From Escallonia rubra (lineage: Eukaryota; Streptophyta; Magnoliopsida; Escalloniales; Escalloniaceae), in contig JAVXUO010000423.1 in NCBI GenBank assembly GCA_033065855.1, positions 1-64,000 of the forward strand: a stretch of 64,000 nucleotides of DNA. Reading direction: 5' to 3'. The translations under genes and the position numbers were made by a program. Positions 54,501-60,427 of the stretch are shown here, one piece after another. The notes under the pieces are model-generated. The model was not told the origin of the DNA. It did not search any database and saw only the letters and a program-made list of their open reading frames with translations. Positions within the stretch are counted from its first letter, which is position 1. Each line of letters begins with the position of its first letter.

Positions 54501-54895
54501 GTGAGAGAGTACCTAAAAATCAAGTCTTTTTCGACTCAATTCCTTGTTTCTCTCTTCCTTCAAGTCCTTAAAGCCTCCTTGTTTGTTGTTGCCCTCCCTC
54601 CCTCTCTCTAACTATATTCAGGAAATGGTAATACTCTTTAACGCATTTATTTATTCAAGCCGCTCCCAACCTTAAATTCTTCCAGGTTCTTACGCTCCCC
54701 CGCCCCCGTTCCCGCTCCCGCTCCCGTCCCTGCCCCCGCTTTGTGCAACTAAGGTATTTCTTCCTTATATTCTCTTCTAGTTAACGTTCTGACAATACAC
54801 TTTCTCCTTTATATAATTGCCCGACAGTCTTTGAAGATTCGGAAGTTGTGCTTGAGCCTCTAAGGCAAGCTTCTGAAGAACTAGAAGTTTTGGAG
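17820..54895 (+). CDS. APC5: Anaphase-promoting complex subunit 5, 19 exons, last exon missing from window
   Basis: Exons: 17820-17984, 18568-18727, 18836-18957, 28724-28973, 37479-37656, ~37749-37848, 37967-38052, 41958-42084, 42222-42254, 45617-45865, 48021-48098, 48208-48464, 49342-49401, 49504-49571, 50486-50591, 50698-50839, 53316-53414, 53834-54098, 54828-54895. They sum to 2,613 nt (871 codons) with all phases compatible. Signatures: MAGIFKQTGSFAVTPHKVSI, LDPNSNLGFYLRRCLLAFN, FLRTDWQIHGYSLEQAD, LQKLAPELHTVHFLRYLNSL, LCLGMMHFHFGHP, VQRPLLSFGPKASM, ASYLVRATSW-like SSYLVRATSWEMYG, LLKASATLTLAELWLSLGSS, LHGAFPMIFGHGGLELRARA. APC5 is a TPR-like scaffold of the APC/C ubiquitin ligase in the nucleus. 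Plant orthologues are about 916 aa, so 45-50 C-terminal residues are missing. Reading through the last donor gives Val-Ser-stop. The sixth exon's acceptor has three possible positions (37749, 37755, 37758). All exons look intact, so the gene is probably functional if the final exon lies downstream. Confidence 0.96.
17985..18567. other. APC5 intron 1
   Basis: 583 bp, AT-rich, GT-AG. Near 18,241-18,300 a short unit (aatTGCACATTTa(g/a)aCAAc) is repeated three times. A poly-T run is at 18,412. No gene. Confidence 0.7.
19133..19895. mobile_element. hAT-like element, family A, copy 2 (763 bp)
   Basis: Flanked by aagtgcag at 19,125-19,132 and 19,896-19,903, an exact 8-bp TSD. Left end ctaggtagcacggacac; right end, reversed, ctaggaagcaccgacac, giving a ~17-bp TIR with three mismatches. 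Subterminal gtgtcc/ggacac arrays flank (TA)n tracts (19,261-19,284 and 19,314-19,340). No coding capacity. Confidence 0.92.
19930..20760. repeat. Diverged direct duplication, copy 1
   Basis: Similar along its length to 23,255-24,010 in the same orientation. Shared blocks include ctctccagtgcgtt(c/t)ggcgg, cagcttaagcttgta(a/g)ag, the cattttacaaacaaa block, and gtggtg-acttctgc(t/c)(t/c)gtcat. Many substitutions and small indels show it is old. No protein recognised in either copy. Confidence 0.75.
21300..21890 (+). mobile_element. RTE-type LINE reverse transcriptase C-terminal remnant
   Basis: Broken frames carry the typical RTE C-terminus: SKTEYLDCSF, then MLGTVAKMCNHTRDIVRNED, NRVRVAPNAEKVKELCLRWF, RHIQRR, then a DSCSRLQVMWDKGL-type tail. 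It ends in a (GAT)n microsatellite at about 21,867-21,885, the normal RTE 3' end. The polymerase active site is absent. Several stops: a 5'-truncated dead copy. Confidence 0.85.
22044..22911. mobile_element. hAT-like element, family A (subtype), copy 3 (868 bp)
   Basis: Exact 8-bp TSD gatacaag at 22,036-22,043 and 22,912-22,919. Left end ctaagaagcacggagac; right end, reversed, ctatgaagcacgggtgc. Its subterminal motif is ggatacgg/gggtgcgg rather than ggacac. A (TA)n tract lies at 22,128-22,162, then a GC-rich block of ggtggtcgcgggtggtcgc repeats (22,490-22,590). No transposase. Confidence 0.9.
23255..24010. repeat. Diverged direct duplication, copy 2
   Basis: Partner of 19,930-20,760; see that entry. 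The two copies lie about 3.3 kb apart. Family A copy 3 and the RTE remnant lie between them. Confidence 0.75.
24480..27757 (-). mobile_element. Degenerate Ty3/gypsy retrotransposon, reverse orientation
   Basis: Reading the minus strand: about 26,267-26,010 has HLPHHRMNPMERAQLHQHIN-type pre-RT sequence; 25,700-25,410 has RT (IMIFSKIKRIHLDHLRQVL, GIVTDPKNMRAI, PEPKNISEV, FHGLATFYRCFI); 25,409-25,050 has RNase H (NNALKYLHYERKLNPRHAKW); 24,851-24,567 has integrase (YDWPSVKRDVTQIV...CYTSQLAKAK, EGHDSVLVVDCYSRMAHFI). Stops and frameshifts occur throughout. Gag and LTRs were not identified with confidence. It runs opposite to APC5 inside intron 3. Confidence 0.85.
27804..28144. mobile_element. hAT-like MITE, family B, copy 1 (341 bp)
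   Basis: Ends ctgtgttacatagaatc and, reversed, ctatgttaaatggacttg. Same internal order as the copy at 42,627, including gacacttggacatgggtatg. Flanks tcgctacg and tcgcacgt are a degraded 8-bp TSD. It is the most diverged of the four copies. Confidence 0.8.
29412..29443 (+). repeat. G17 homopolymer with GGG repeats
   Basis: Seventeen consecutive G followed by tagggagggaggg, a strong G-quadruplex candidate on the APC5 sense strand. Length in a homopolymer may be affected by sequencing error. Confidence 0.8.
30708..30738 (+). repeat. T-run followed by G-run
   Basis: About 17 T directly followed by about 14 G, then (AG)n. The abrupt T-to-G change inside a LINE-rich stretch is unusual and could be a sequencing or assembly artefact. 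Confidence 0.75.
30880..31700 (+). mobile_element. L1-type LINE remnant (endonuclease end and start of RT)
   Basis: Plus-strand frames carry RQILISSDWEEIFQNV, RMPRPLYEHGPICLDSWGW and FCFENMWLTDGF. These match the end of the plant L1 endonuclease domain (RIDRxLxSxxWE...LPRPxSDHxPIxL...FRFENMWL). RT-domain-like sequence follows to about 31.7 kb with many stops. Dead copy. Confidence 0.75.
32555..33205 (+). mobile_element. TRIM (terminal-repeat retrotransposon in miniature), complete, 651 bp
   Basis: Direct terminal repeats 32,555-32,786 and 32,955-33,205, both starting tgtgagatc and ending attaga/attaca, flank only about 170 bp. After the left repeat comes tggtattagagtgg (32,789-32,802), close to the Met-tRNA primer-binding site. 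Before the right repeat is a purine tract (caaggaggg). A perfect 5-bp TSD, ctatt, sits at 32,550-32,554 and 33,206-33,210. It has no coding capacity. LTRs differ at many sites, so the insertion is not recent. Confidence 0.93.
34590..35055 (+). mobile_element. L1-type LINE RT fragment
   Basis: Frames give GDAILFG, VCLGLRTNLSKCEILPLGKQ and GGTITLIKNTL. They correspond to the RT active-site block and the FxxxSGLKINxxKSE...GGRxTLIKSxL motifs of plant L1 LINEs. The catalytic DD is altered and stops are frequent. It may be a separate insertion from the 30.9-kb piece. Confidence 0.75.
35056..36465. repeat. Non-coding insertion, possible solo LTR
   Basis: It starts tgttgtgatatcccacatcgg and ends ggggtcttaca, i.e. 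TG...CA, with no coding potential. It sits where the 5' half of the damaged TRIM repeat at 36.46 kb would be expected. Near 35,322 and 35,400 a short segment (acgttaacctaagcac) is repeated. No clean TSD was found. Confidence 0.35.
36466..36893 (+). mobile_element. Second TRIM copy, 5' end damaged
   Basis: The right repeat spans about 36,749-36,893, from tgacatccctta to actcgggtcgttatagg. The left repeat survives only in its 3' part (about 36,466-36,555), then tggtattagagcgacc at 36,560 matches the primer-binding site. A purine tract (caaggagggtg) precedes the right repeat. Same family as the TRIM at 32,555: shared gaactcataagtacctac and the ggctagc(c/t)cttttg block. Confidence 0.8.
38880..40640 (+). 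mobile_element. Non-autonomous LTR retrotransposon (1.76 kb)
   Basis: Direct repeats 38,880-39,250 and 40,287-40,640 both begin tgatgtaggacaa and end ttccgcttca / ttccgctata. Right after the left repeat, tggtatgcagagc (39,256-39,268) is a Met-tRNA primer-binding site with one extra base. A purine-rich aagtggggaagat precedes the right repeat. The ~1-kb interior has only short frames (e.g. 39,683-39,940, acidic, unidentified), no RT or integrase. A tttaaataaatat block in each LTR could be its TATA region. The TSD is unclear (left flank aaatg; aaatg again only 3 bp past the right end). Confidence 0.85.
41231..41903. mobile_element. hAT-like element, family B, copy 2 (673 bp, long form)
   Basis: Perfect 8-bp TSD agctgagt at 41,223-41,230 and 41,904-41,911. 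Ends ctatgttacatggac and, reversed, ctatgttacatggac: a perfect 15-bp TIR. Subterminal gacacg/cgtgtcc motifs are dense. The interior has a GA-rich block (41,366-41,560) whose open frames are compositional. About 330 bp longer than the other B copies. Confidence 0.94.
42627..42972. mobile_element. hAT-like MITE, family B, copy 3 (346 bp)
   Basis: Perfect TSD gttgtagg at 42,619-42,626 and 42,973-42,980. Ends ctatgttacatggactc and, reversed, ctaagttacatggactc. Internal gacacttggacatgggtatg and related motifs. Same orientation as copy 1 and opposite to copy 4. Confidence 0.95.
43501..44748. mobile_element. MULE-type non-autonomous element with ~77-bp TIRs (1.25 kb)
   Basis: The left end gggttaagtatactttagta continues through about 77 bases that recur inverted at 44,672-44,748 with roughly ten differences. 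Flanks tttgctttt and ttacctttt match at 7 of 9 positions, consistent with a 9-bp Mutator-type TSD. The interior holds Pro/His-rich and Val/Trp-rich low-complexity frames (43,653-44,096 on plus; 44,119-44,517 on minus) without a recognised domain, so it may be Pack-MULE-like cargo or simple-sequence DNA. It lies in APC5 intron 9. Confidence 0.9.
45866..48020. other. APC5 intron 10 (2.2 kb)
   Basis: Contains a LINE C-terminal fragment at about 46,450-46,745. The rest is AT-rich with short frames and no recognised gene. Confidence 0.7.
46450..46745 (+). mobile_element. LINE C-terminal zinc-binding (zf-RVT) fragment
   Basis: Broken frames read GESLDHLLLHCLVAKTLWDK then VFTSFDVS, typical of the zinc-binding domain after RT in plant L1 LINEs (E-DHLxLHCxxAxxLW). 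Stops follow. Degenerate remnant in APC5 intron 10. Confidence 0.75.
49572..50485. other. APC5 intron 14
   Basis: Mostly occupied by family B copy 4; the remainder is AT-rich with no gene. Confidence 0.7.
49973..50312. mobile_element. hAT-like MITE, family B, copy 4 (340 bp)
   Basis: Perfect TSD ggagggat at 49,965-49,972 and 50,313-50,320. Ends ctatgttacatggactcgg and, reversed, ctgtgttacatggactctt. It is the reverse complement, in internal order, of copies 1 and 3. Confidence 0.95.
50840..53315. other. APC5 intron 16 (2.5 kb)
   Basis: (CT)n(CA)n microsatellite at about 51,526-51,567 and a GGGA-rich patch near 52,160. No transposon ends or gene recognised. Confidence 0.6.
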
Positions 54896-57600
54896 GTGAG
54901 TTGATACCTGAGTTTAAATTCTGCAATTCTCTATGTGTGTACTAGCAGATAATGGCATTTGGCAGAACACATTATTTTCTACATTTATTGCTTCGAGAAC
55001 CATTTCTGACGCAATCGACAGTCGTGCATTGCTTTTAAACAAGAGATCGACCCTTAGGGAAAACCAACTTATGGTACTTTACCATATATAGGGACACACG
55101 TATAACTCCCCAGTGACTGTTAAAAAATTGCGCAATTTTTGATATTTGGTAATGGAGAGTGCAATTTCTTCCATAAGAACTCCTAAAACTACGGATAGTA
55201 CTTGGGTTTTACATTATATGGACAAGGGGCAGCACAGTGATCATTGTACCAGAGATATGTTTGGTGAGCACATATTGAATCGGTTCCAACATTGGAGTTG
55301 AACTACGTAGAGTCTGAAAGAAAACTAAGAAAACATATTCTTGTGCTCATATCATGCTCTTGCTTTGCCTGAACACCTTAGCTTCTTTTTGCCATATCTT
55401 CTAGTATATCTTCTATCCAGCAGCAAAGCCCCCCAGGTTTGACTATGTTCTTTGTTGATCTGGAAGCTAGTTCTTGTTGAGGTTCTTTTTACAATGATGG
55501 CTTTTACAAAGTGCTGAGTTTCAACAGTGTGTTATAGGACCTTGTCATACTTTTCCTGCTTTTTATTATGACCAGTAAAGTCTACGTGCTTTGCCCGTGA
55601 AATGGGGATTCAATAAGACGGAAATTGCCAGATAGTCAGTCAACAACTAATATTTCACTTTCATTACTCTGTGTGTGAACCATCGACCAGCATCAGTCCA
55701 ACAACTTGTCAATTTCACATGGAACGAGAAACTATAAATATTCAAACGATCCAGAGTAGAAGTTGATAATGTGTGCTTGTGCACTTGTAGGGATTTCTAC
55801 TACTTTTAGTAAAAAGGTTCTACTTCTAGCAACAACAATCACCAATCACGTAAAGTTTGAATTCAATCTGCTTCAGCATCAAAACATACAAAATTTCAAT
55901 GAAGTCTAGCTATATAGTCGCTCTATTCTTGATATTAAGTTACATATGAACTTTGTTATGTGAGCTTTCAAATTTTTGAAAAAAGGAAAACTCCGTATAA
56001 TGTGCAATTAAGAGAATATACACCTCTTCATCCTAAAATTTGGTCACCATTTATCACCGGTTAGGCGGTTACCAACTTCTTTGCCTTTATCGAATATTTT
56101 TCTAGTACCATCATACAAATATGTATGTGTTTTTGTGTGTATATATATTGTTCTAAGAAAGTACTTGGGTATTTCACCATTTAAACGCTTTTTATAAGAA
56201 TATTTAGTGTTTAAGTTTGTTAACCTGTTTAACTAATATGTATAAAAAATTCAGTTTATGAAGTTAATTAGTCATTATTTAATAAAGAGAACATATGATA
56301 AAATACCAATATAAAGACATACATAGTAGATGCTTGACTTCAAACCCCTAGACCGCACCAAAGAAGTTATTGTGCTGTATGACATGGGAATTGATCATGA
56401 CGTGCTAAATTCTATTAGGGTAGTACTAGTTATTTTTTTTTGGGTGCAAAGTAGTAGTAGTTATGTAGGTAGTCAGAACCACTCTGATTTTTATGAGTTG
56501 GACCCTCGAACAATATCTTAGCATCGACACATACCACACCACATCTTAAGTTCCTAAACTTGGTACCTTTAACCTTTCTCACTCTTAGCACTACTTGGTG
56601 AAGTAGGTTTTTCTGGAATCAATTTCATACATCGGCCTACCTGCAGACTGTGCCTGCCAAAATGCCTCCTTGGCTCTTAGACAACCAGCATGGGCAAGGA
56701 AGAGGTCTAATAGGTTCTGGCATTGGAAGACGCTCGTCATAAACCGATGGTTATGATGTTCGATCAATAGGAAGAGTCTTCGATGTTGGAGTTGCTGACT
56801 TGTTTCTCTATGAAAAGCACTAATTCTATTAGACTCCTGCCAGTTTCCTCGTTACTACATCACATATAATTCGTGCAACGCAAGATCTCTTGGGGACACC
56901 CAATGCTAAGTCAGAGGGAACATTAGAGAAATAAAACTTTTGGTTGTTAGGATTGCATTGGGAAGACAAATAATGTGAAGGAAAGGAAAAAAGAGTAGAA
57001 TGAGAGGTCTATGCTGCAGGGTCTATTCCTTGTAATTAAAAAACACATTAGTTTGTAGGTTTTCCAGGGTCTGAACTATCAGTTATCCAGAACATATCTG
57101 CGACGGCCTCAGCACTTTTCCTTGCATATGTGGCACATTAATTAGATAGGTACATTGTCGACTTTTCCTCAAATCTTTTTTCAATATGCTCAACCTTTTA
57201 CACTTTAGACTTTTCCTCGTCCTAACATGAACATTTCATAGCTAGACACTTTAGCCATTTTCTCAATCTTGCTGATATCATCCTAAGAGCAATATTTGTT
57301 TTCGATTCGGCGCATTTTTTGCCTCTTTCATCTATGTTTTTTTCTTCTCTACCCGCGCTTCTTTTGCCTAGGCCTGCTTTAACTTTCTACAAGCCAATGC
57401 AGTAGCCCTAGATGGTTATTCTTCTAACAGGAGCATTGCATTGACCGTCATAATCACCATTGTATGAATTCACATCGCCTAAGTTGGACTCTCTCTCTCT
57501 CTCTCTCTCTCTACCTACCTTGAAATCCAGGATAAAGGCTTCTTAAAGCTTGTTAACGAGGCAGAAAAGTTCACCAAGTCAATGTTCTTACATTCTTTTG
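54896..57600. other. Downstream of last visible APC5 exon; no gene seen
   Basis: The splice donor at 54,896 (GAG|gtgagt) opens an intron whose acceptor exon was not found. I looked on the plus strand for the conserved YHELAAEA-type last exon to the end of the window without success. A (CT)n tract lies at 57,489-57,512. A short open stretch near 56,640-56,750 is unidentified. Confidence 0.65.
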
Positions 57601-58410
57601 GGTTAATTACACTAATGTCCCTGCGGATACGGTGAAAATACAGTCAAGCACACTAAGTTTCAGAAGGTAACAGACCGTGACCACAAAATTAAAAAGGTAA
57701 GAGCTGTGTCCATCTGTCATGAATCAGTTAAAAGTGTATTTTGTTCCTGATGTCATCGATACGTAGTTTTTAAATGTCAATACTACTCTTATTGGATATA
57801 TACATAATATATTATACAGATTTACGACCCTATTCCTGACTCCCATCAATTACAGCCCACACACTATTATTTCTGACTCCCACCACCGGATTTCAACTTT
57901 TTCCGGCCAAAATTCAAACGGAATCCAAGGGAGATTCTCAACTGATCATTGACTGGATGACTGATACGGGTTTAATCCCTTTTTGGAATTGCAGAGCCTT
58001 GATTTTAGACACTAGAAACCCTCTTTTCAACTTTACATGTTGGACTTCTATAAAGATCTTTAGAAATCCACATTCCAACTTTTTATGTAAGTTACAAGGC
58101 TTCTGAAACAGTGCGGTGGGGTTAAGCGAAGGAGAAGGTTGGGCGAAGGAGGGGCTGCGGCGGGGTGGGGGGAAGGAAGGCTAAGATTTGGAGAGAGCCC
58201 TAACTTGGAAATTGGGGTTTCTAATCCTAATGTCAGCTGAAATTTGGAAATTAAGGTTTTAAGTCATGGGCAATATGGTCCTTTTGTGCAAACCGTTATG
58301 TATTTTGGTATTCCATTTGGTTAACGGACATAATATGCTCATTTCCCAAACTAATGGGCACGCGTGTAATTTCATCGTAACCTCAGGGAAATGGGTATAA
58401 TTACACCCCC
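57601..58410. mobile_element. MULE-type non-autonomous element, imperfect TIRs
   Basis: The left end gggttaattacactaatgtc and about 65 following bases align at about 75% with the reverse complement of the right end (58,345-58,405; ggtgtaattatacccatttc). No coding region. The C-rich tract from about 58,405 obscures the right border and TSD. Its terminal gggttaattac matches that of the large MULE at 58,743, suggesting kinship. Confidence 0.65.
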
Positions 58411-58651
58411 ACCCCCACCCCCCCCCCCACCCCCCGGCCGTTTAATGTATGTAGTTAGTGTTATAATGAAATATGGCCGAATGTGCTAATAAGTTTCCGA
58501 TATATAAACATGTGAGAAAACGTACTTTCGTAACATGCTTGACTTATAAGTATTGTGCTTTATGGTCTATGCTTGTGAGGTTTGATCTATATTAAGAGAA
58601 AATTCATGGAGAAATTCGCTAATAAGAAGCAATCAAAACTCATCTACAATT

Positions 58652-58735
58652 TATGAAGCACGCGGTGTGGATATGACATTTTTGAAAATTTTAGGATACG
58701 GGTGTGACGGGGATACAACAAATTTTATATATATT
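58652..58735. mobile_element. Family A (copy-3 subtype) left-end fragment
   Basis: The sequence tgaagcac...gtgtggatatgac...tttgaaaattttaggatacgggtg matches the left end of the element at 22,044 (gaaaattttaggatacgggtg). It stops at the start of the MULE at 58,743, so the larger element probably landed in it. Confidence 0.7.
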
Positions 58736-59084
58736 TTCTTAAGGGTTAATTACTCACGGCCCCCCTGAGGTTTACCCTAAATTACACACGGACCCCCTTA
58801 TCTTTTGAAAATTACACTCCTCTCCCCTGAGGTTTGTACCCGCATTTCACGGAGCCCCAAAAAATTGACGGAGACCCTAACTCCGTCTAAAGATGCTCTG
58901 ACACTTCACTTTTTGGAGTTTTCATCCCCAAAATGCCCCCCCTTTCTTGAATAAAACCCCTCTTGCCCCTTAGGGTTTTTCTTCTTCTTCTTCTTCATTC
59001 TATTTCTCTTCTTCAGAGACCCATTTCTTTCTCCTTCTTCCTCCCTTTCTTCCTTCACTTCATTCTTTCCCTTCTAACCAAAAA

Positions 59085-59507
59085 ATGTCAAGGTCAGGAA
59101 ATGGTGAGGAATGGTTGGATCTAAGGTTTAACTACATAAGTTGCTGGTGTAGAAAGAGAGCAAGTCTTAGAATTGTTGAATCTGATGAGAAGCCAAGCAA
59201 GGGGAAGTTGTTCTTCACTTGTGCAAGTGGTGGTTGTAACATGTTTAGTTGGTGCAATCCTGATAGAGCAACATTGAAGCCAAGTGGAAGGTCAATCATC
59301 TCTTCACCTGATGTTTATGAAGAAATTCGAAGGCATGAAACCAATGAAGAATCAAGGATGCACTTGCTTGAGGCAAATGAAGCTGAAAGGAGTAAAAAAT
59401 TACAGCTAATTGAGTCTAATCAAGCAATGTTGAAGATGTTGGTTATTAGTTCTTTAATTTCATCATGGATGTGTATGTTGATGATAGTTTTTGTCATTAA
59501 CAAATGA
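59085..59507 (+). CDS. GRF-type zinc finger protein with C-terminal membrane segment
   Basis: An intronless 140-aa frame. GRF zinc finger at about residues 20-60: C20-W-C22, then KGKLFFTCASGGCNMFSWC with C46 and C57 as the remaining ligands (C51 extra). A helical, charged region follows (about 75-110, coiled-coil-like, ERSKKLQLIESN), then a hydrophobic C-terminal helix (about 115-138, LVISSLISSWMCMLMIVFVI) that would anchor it in a membrane. This architecture matches small plant proteins of the At4g04775-like type, of unknown role. GRF fingers bind nucleic acid. The gene is convergent with the MULE transposase, ends 920 bp from it, and lies inside the same putative element, so it may be transposon cargo. 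A CT-rich leader precedes the ATG. Confidence 0.85.
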   Translation: MSRSGNGEEWLDLRFNYISCWCRKRASLRIVESDEKPSKGKLFFTCASGGCNMFSWCNPDRATLKPSGRSIISSPDVYEEIRRHETNEESRMHLLEANEAERSKKLQLIESNQAMLKMLVISSLISSWMCMLMIVFVINK

Positions 59508-60427
59508 TGAATGTGGTGTAGGGTTATGTAATGCAACCAATGTAGCCTTAAGAGAGAAATGGTACTCTCGAATTTTCTAGGGTTCATGTAATGAATGTAA
59601 TGATATTTGAATGAAGTATCTATGGCTGCAATGAAATTTTCTAGGGAAATGAACATGTTGGTTATATATTTTCTAGGCAAATGAAGAGGTTGGTCATCTA
59701 TTTTCTAAGCAAATGGAGTATCTATGCCTTCTTAAGGGGGCTTGTGGTTTGTGCACATTGCACAAAGACCACAAGCAATCAACCTGCTCAAATGGTCCAA
59801 CCACAAAATGCAAGTCACAACCTGCTCAATTCAATCCCCAAGACAATACACAAACCAAGTCCCCAACAAGTTACCAATATGCTCAAAAGTATGACTATTC
59901 AAATACACAACTTGTTCCAACCATGCACAAATTCTACCAGCTACAATTTTCAAACTCAAACACAAGCACAACCTGCCCTAACCAATGCTTCTAACACACT
60001 TCACATTTTGTGCAAATAAGTAAGATCTCAATCCTGAGCAACATACTGAAACTAAGTACACATTAGCTCAATAATAACATCATTCATCATCCAAATGTTA
60101 ACATTGTGCAAATAGAGTTTACATCATCCAAATGTTTACATCATCCAAATGTTGATAAACATGATTAAAAGCATTAATGTTGACTAAAACCTAAAGTTTA
60201 CAATTTGAATATTGTAGTCAACCTAACTGTAACCTACAGTTAACCTATTCCCACTATGACTTTAACTTCAAAAATTTGTCTTCAGTCACAGCAATCAACA
60301 CCATTTTCAAAGTCTTCGATAAGCTTCACAAAAAGAATCTGCACAGTTTCTGTAATCTTCACAAAATGATCTTCACAAAATGAATCTTCACCATGTATGT
60401 ACACAAAATGATGCACACTAGCAGCAG
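59508..60427. other. Spacer between the two convergent genes
   Basis: AT-rich 3' flanks. aaatgaa-type units (59,590-59,720) and ttcacaaaatgaa/tcatccaaatgtt units (60,080-60,420) recur in short arrays. The open frames at 59,681-60,019 are low-complexity (Asn/Gln/Pro/Thr) and not supported as genes. Confidence 0.6.

Noticed and set aside
56640..56760. Open stretch resembling coding DNA in two frames
   Set aside because: No recognisable family, and it does not match the APC5 C-terminus.
59681..60019. Two overlapping Asn/Gln/Thr-rich frames between GRF gene and transposase
   Set aside because: Simple-sequence composition, no family, located in the shared 3' flank.
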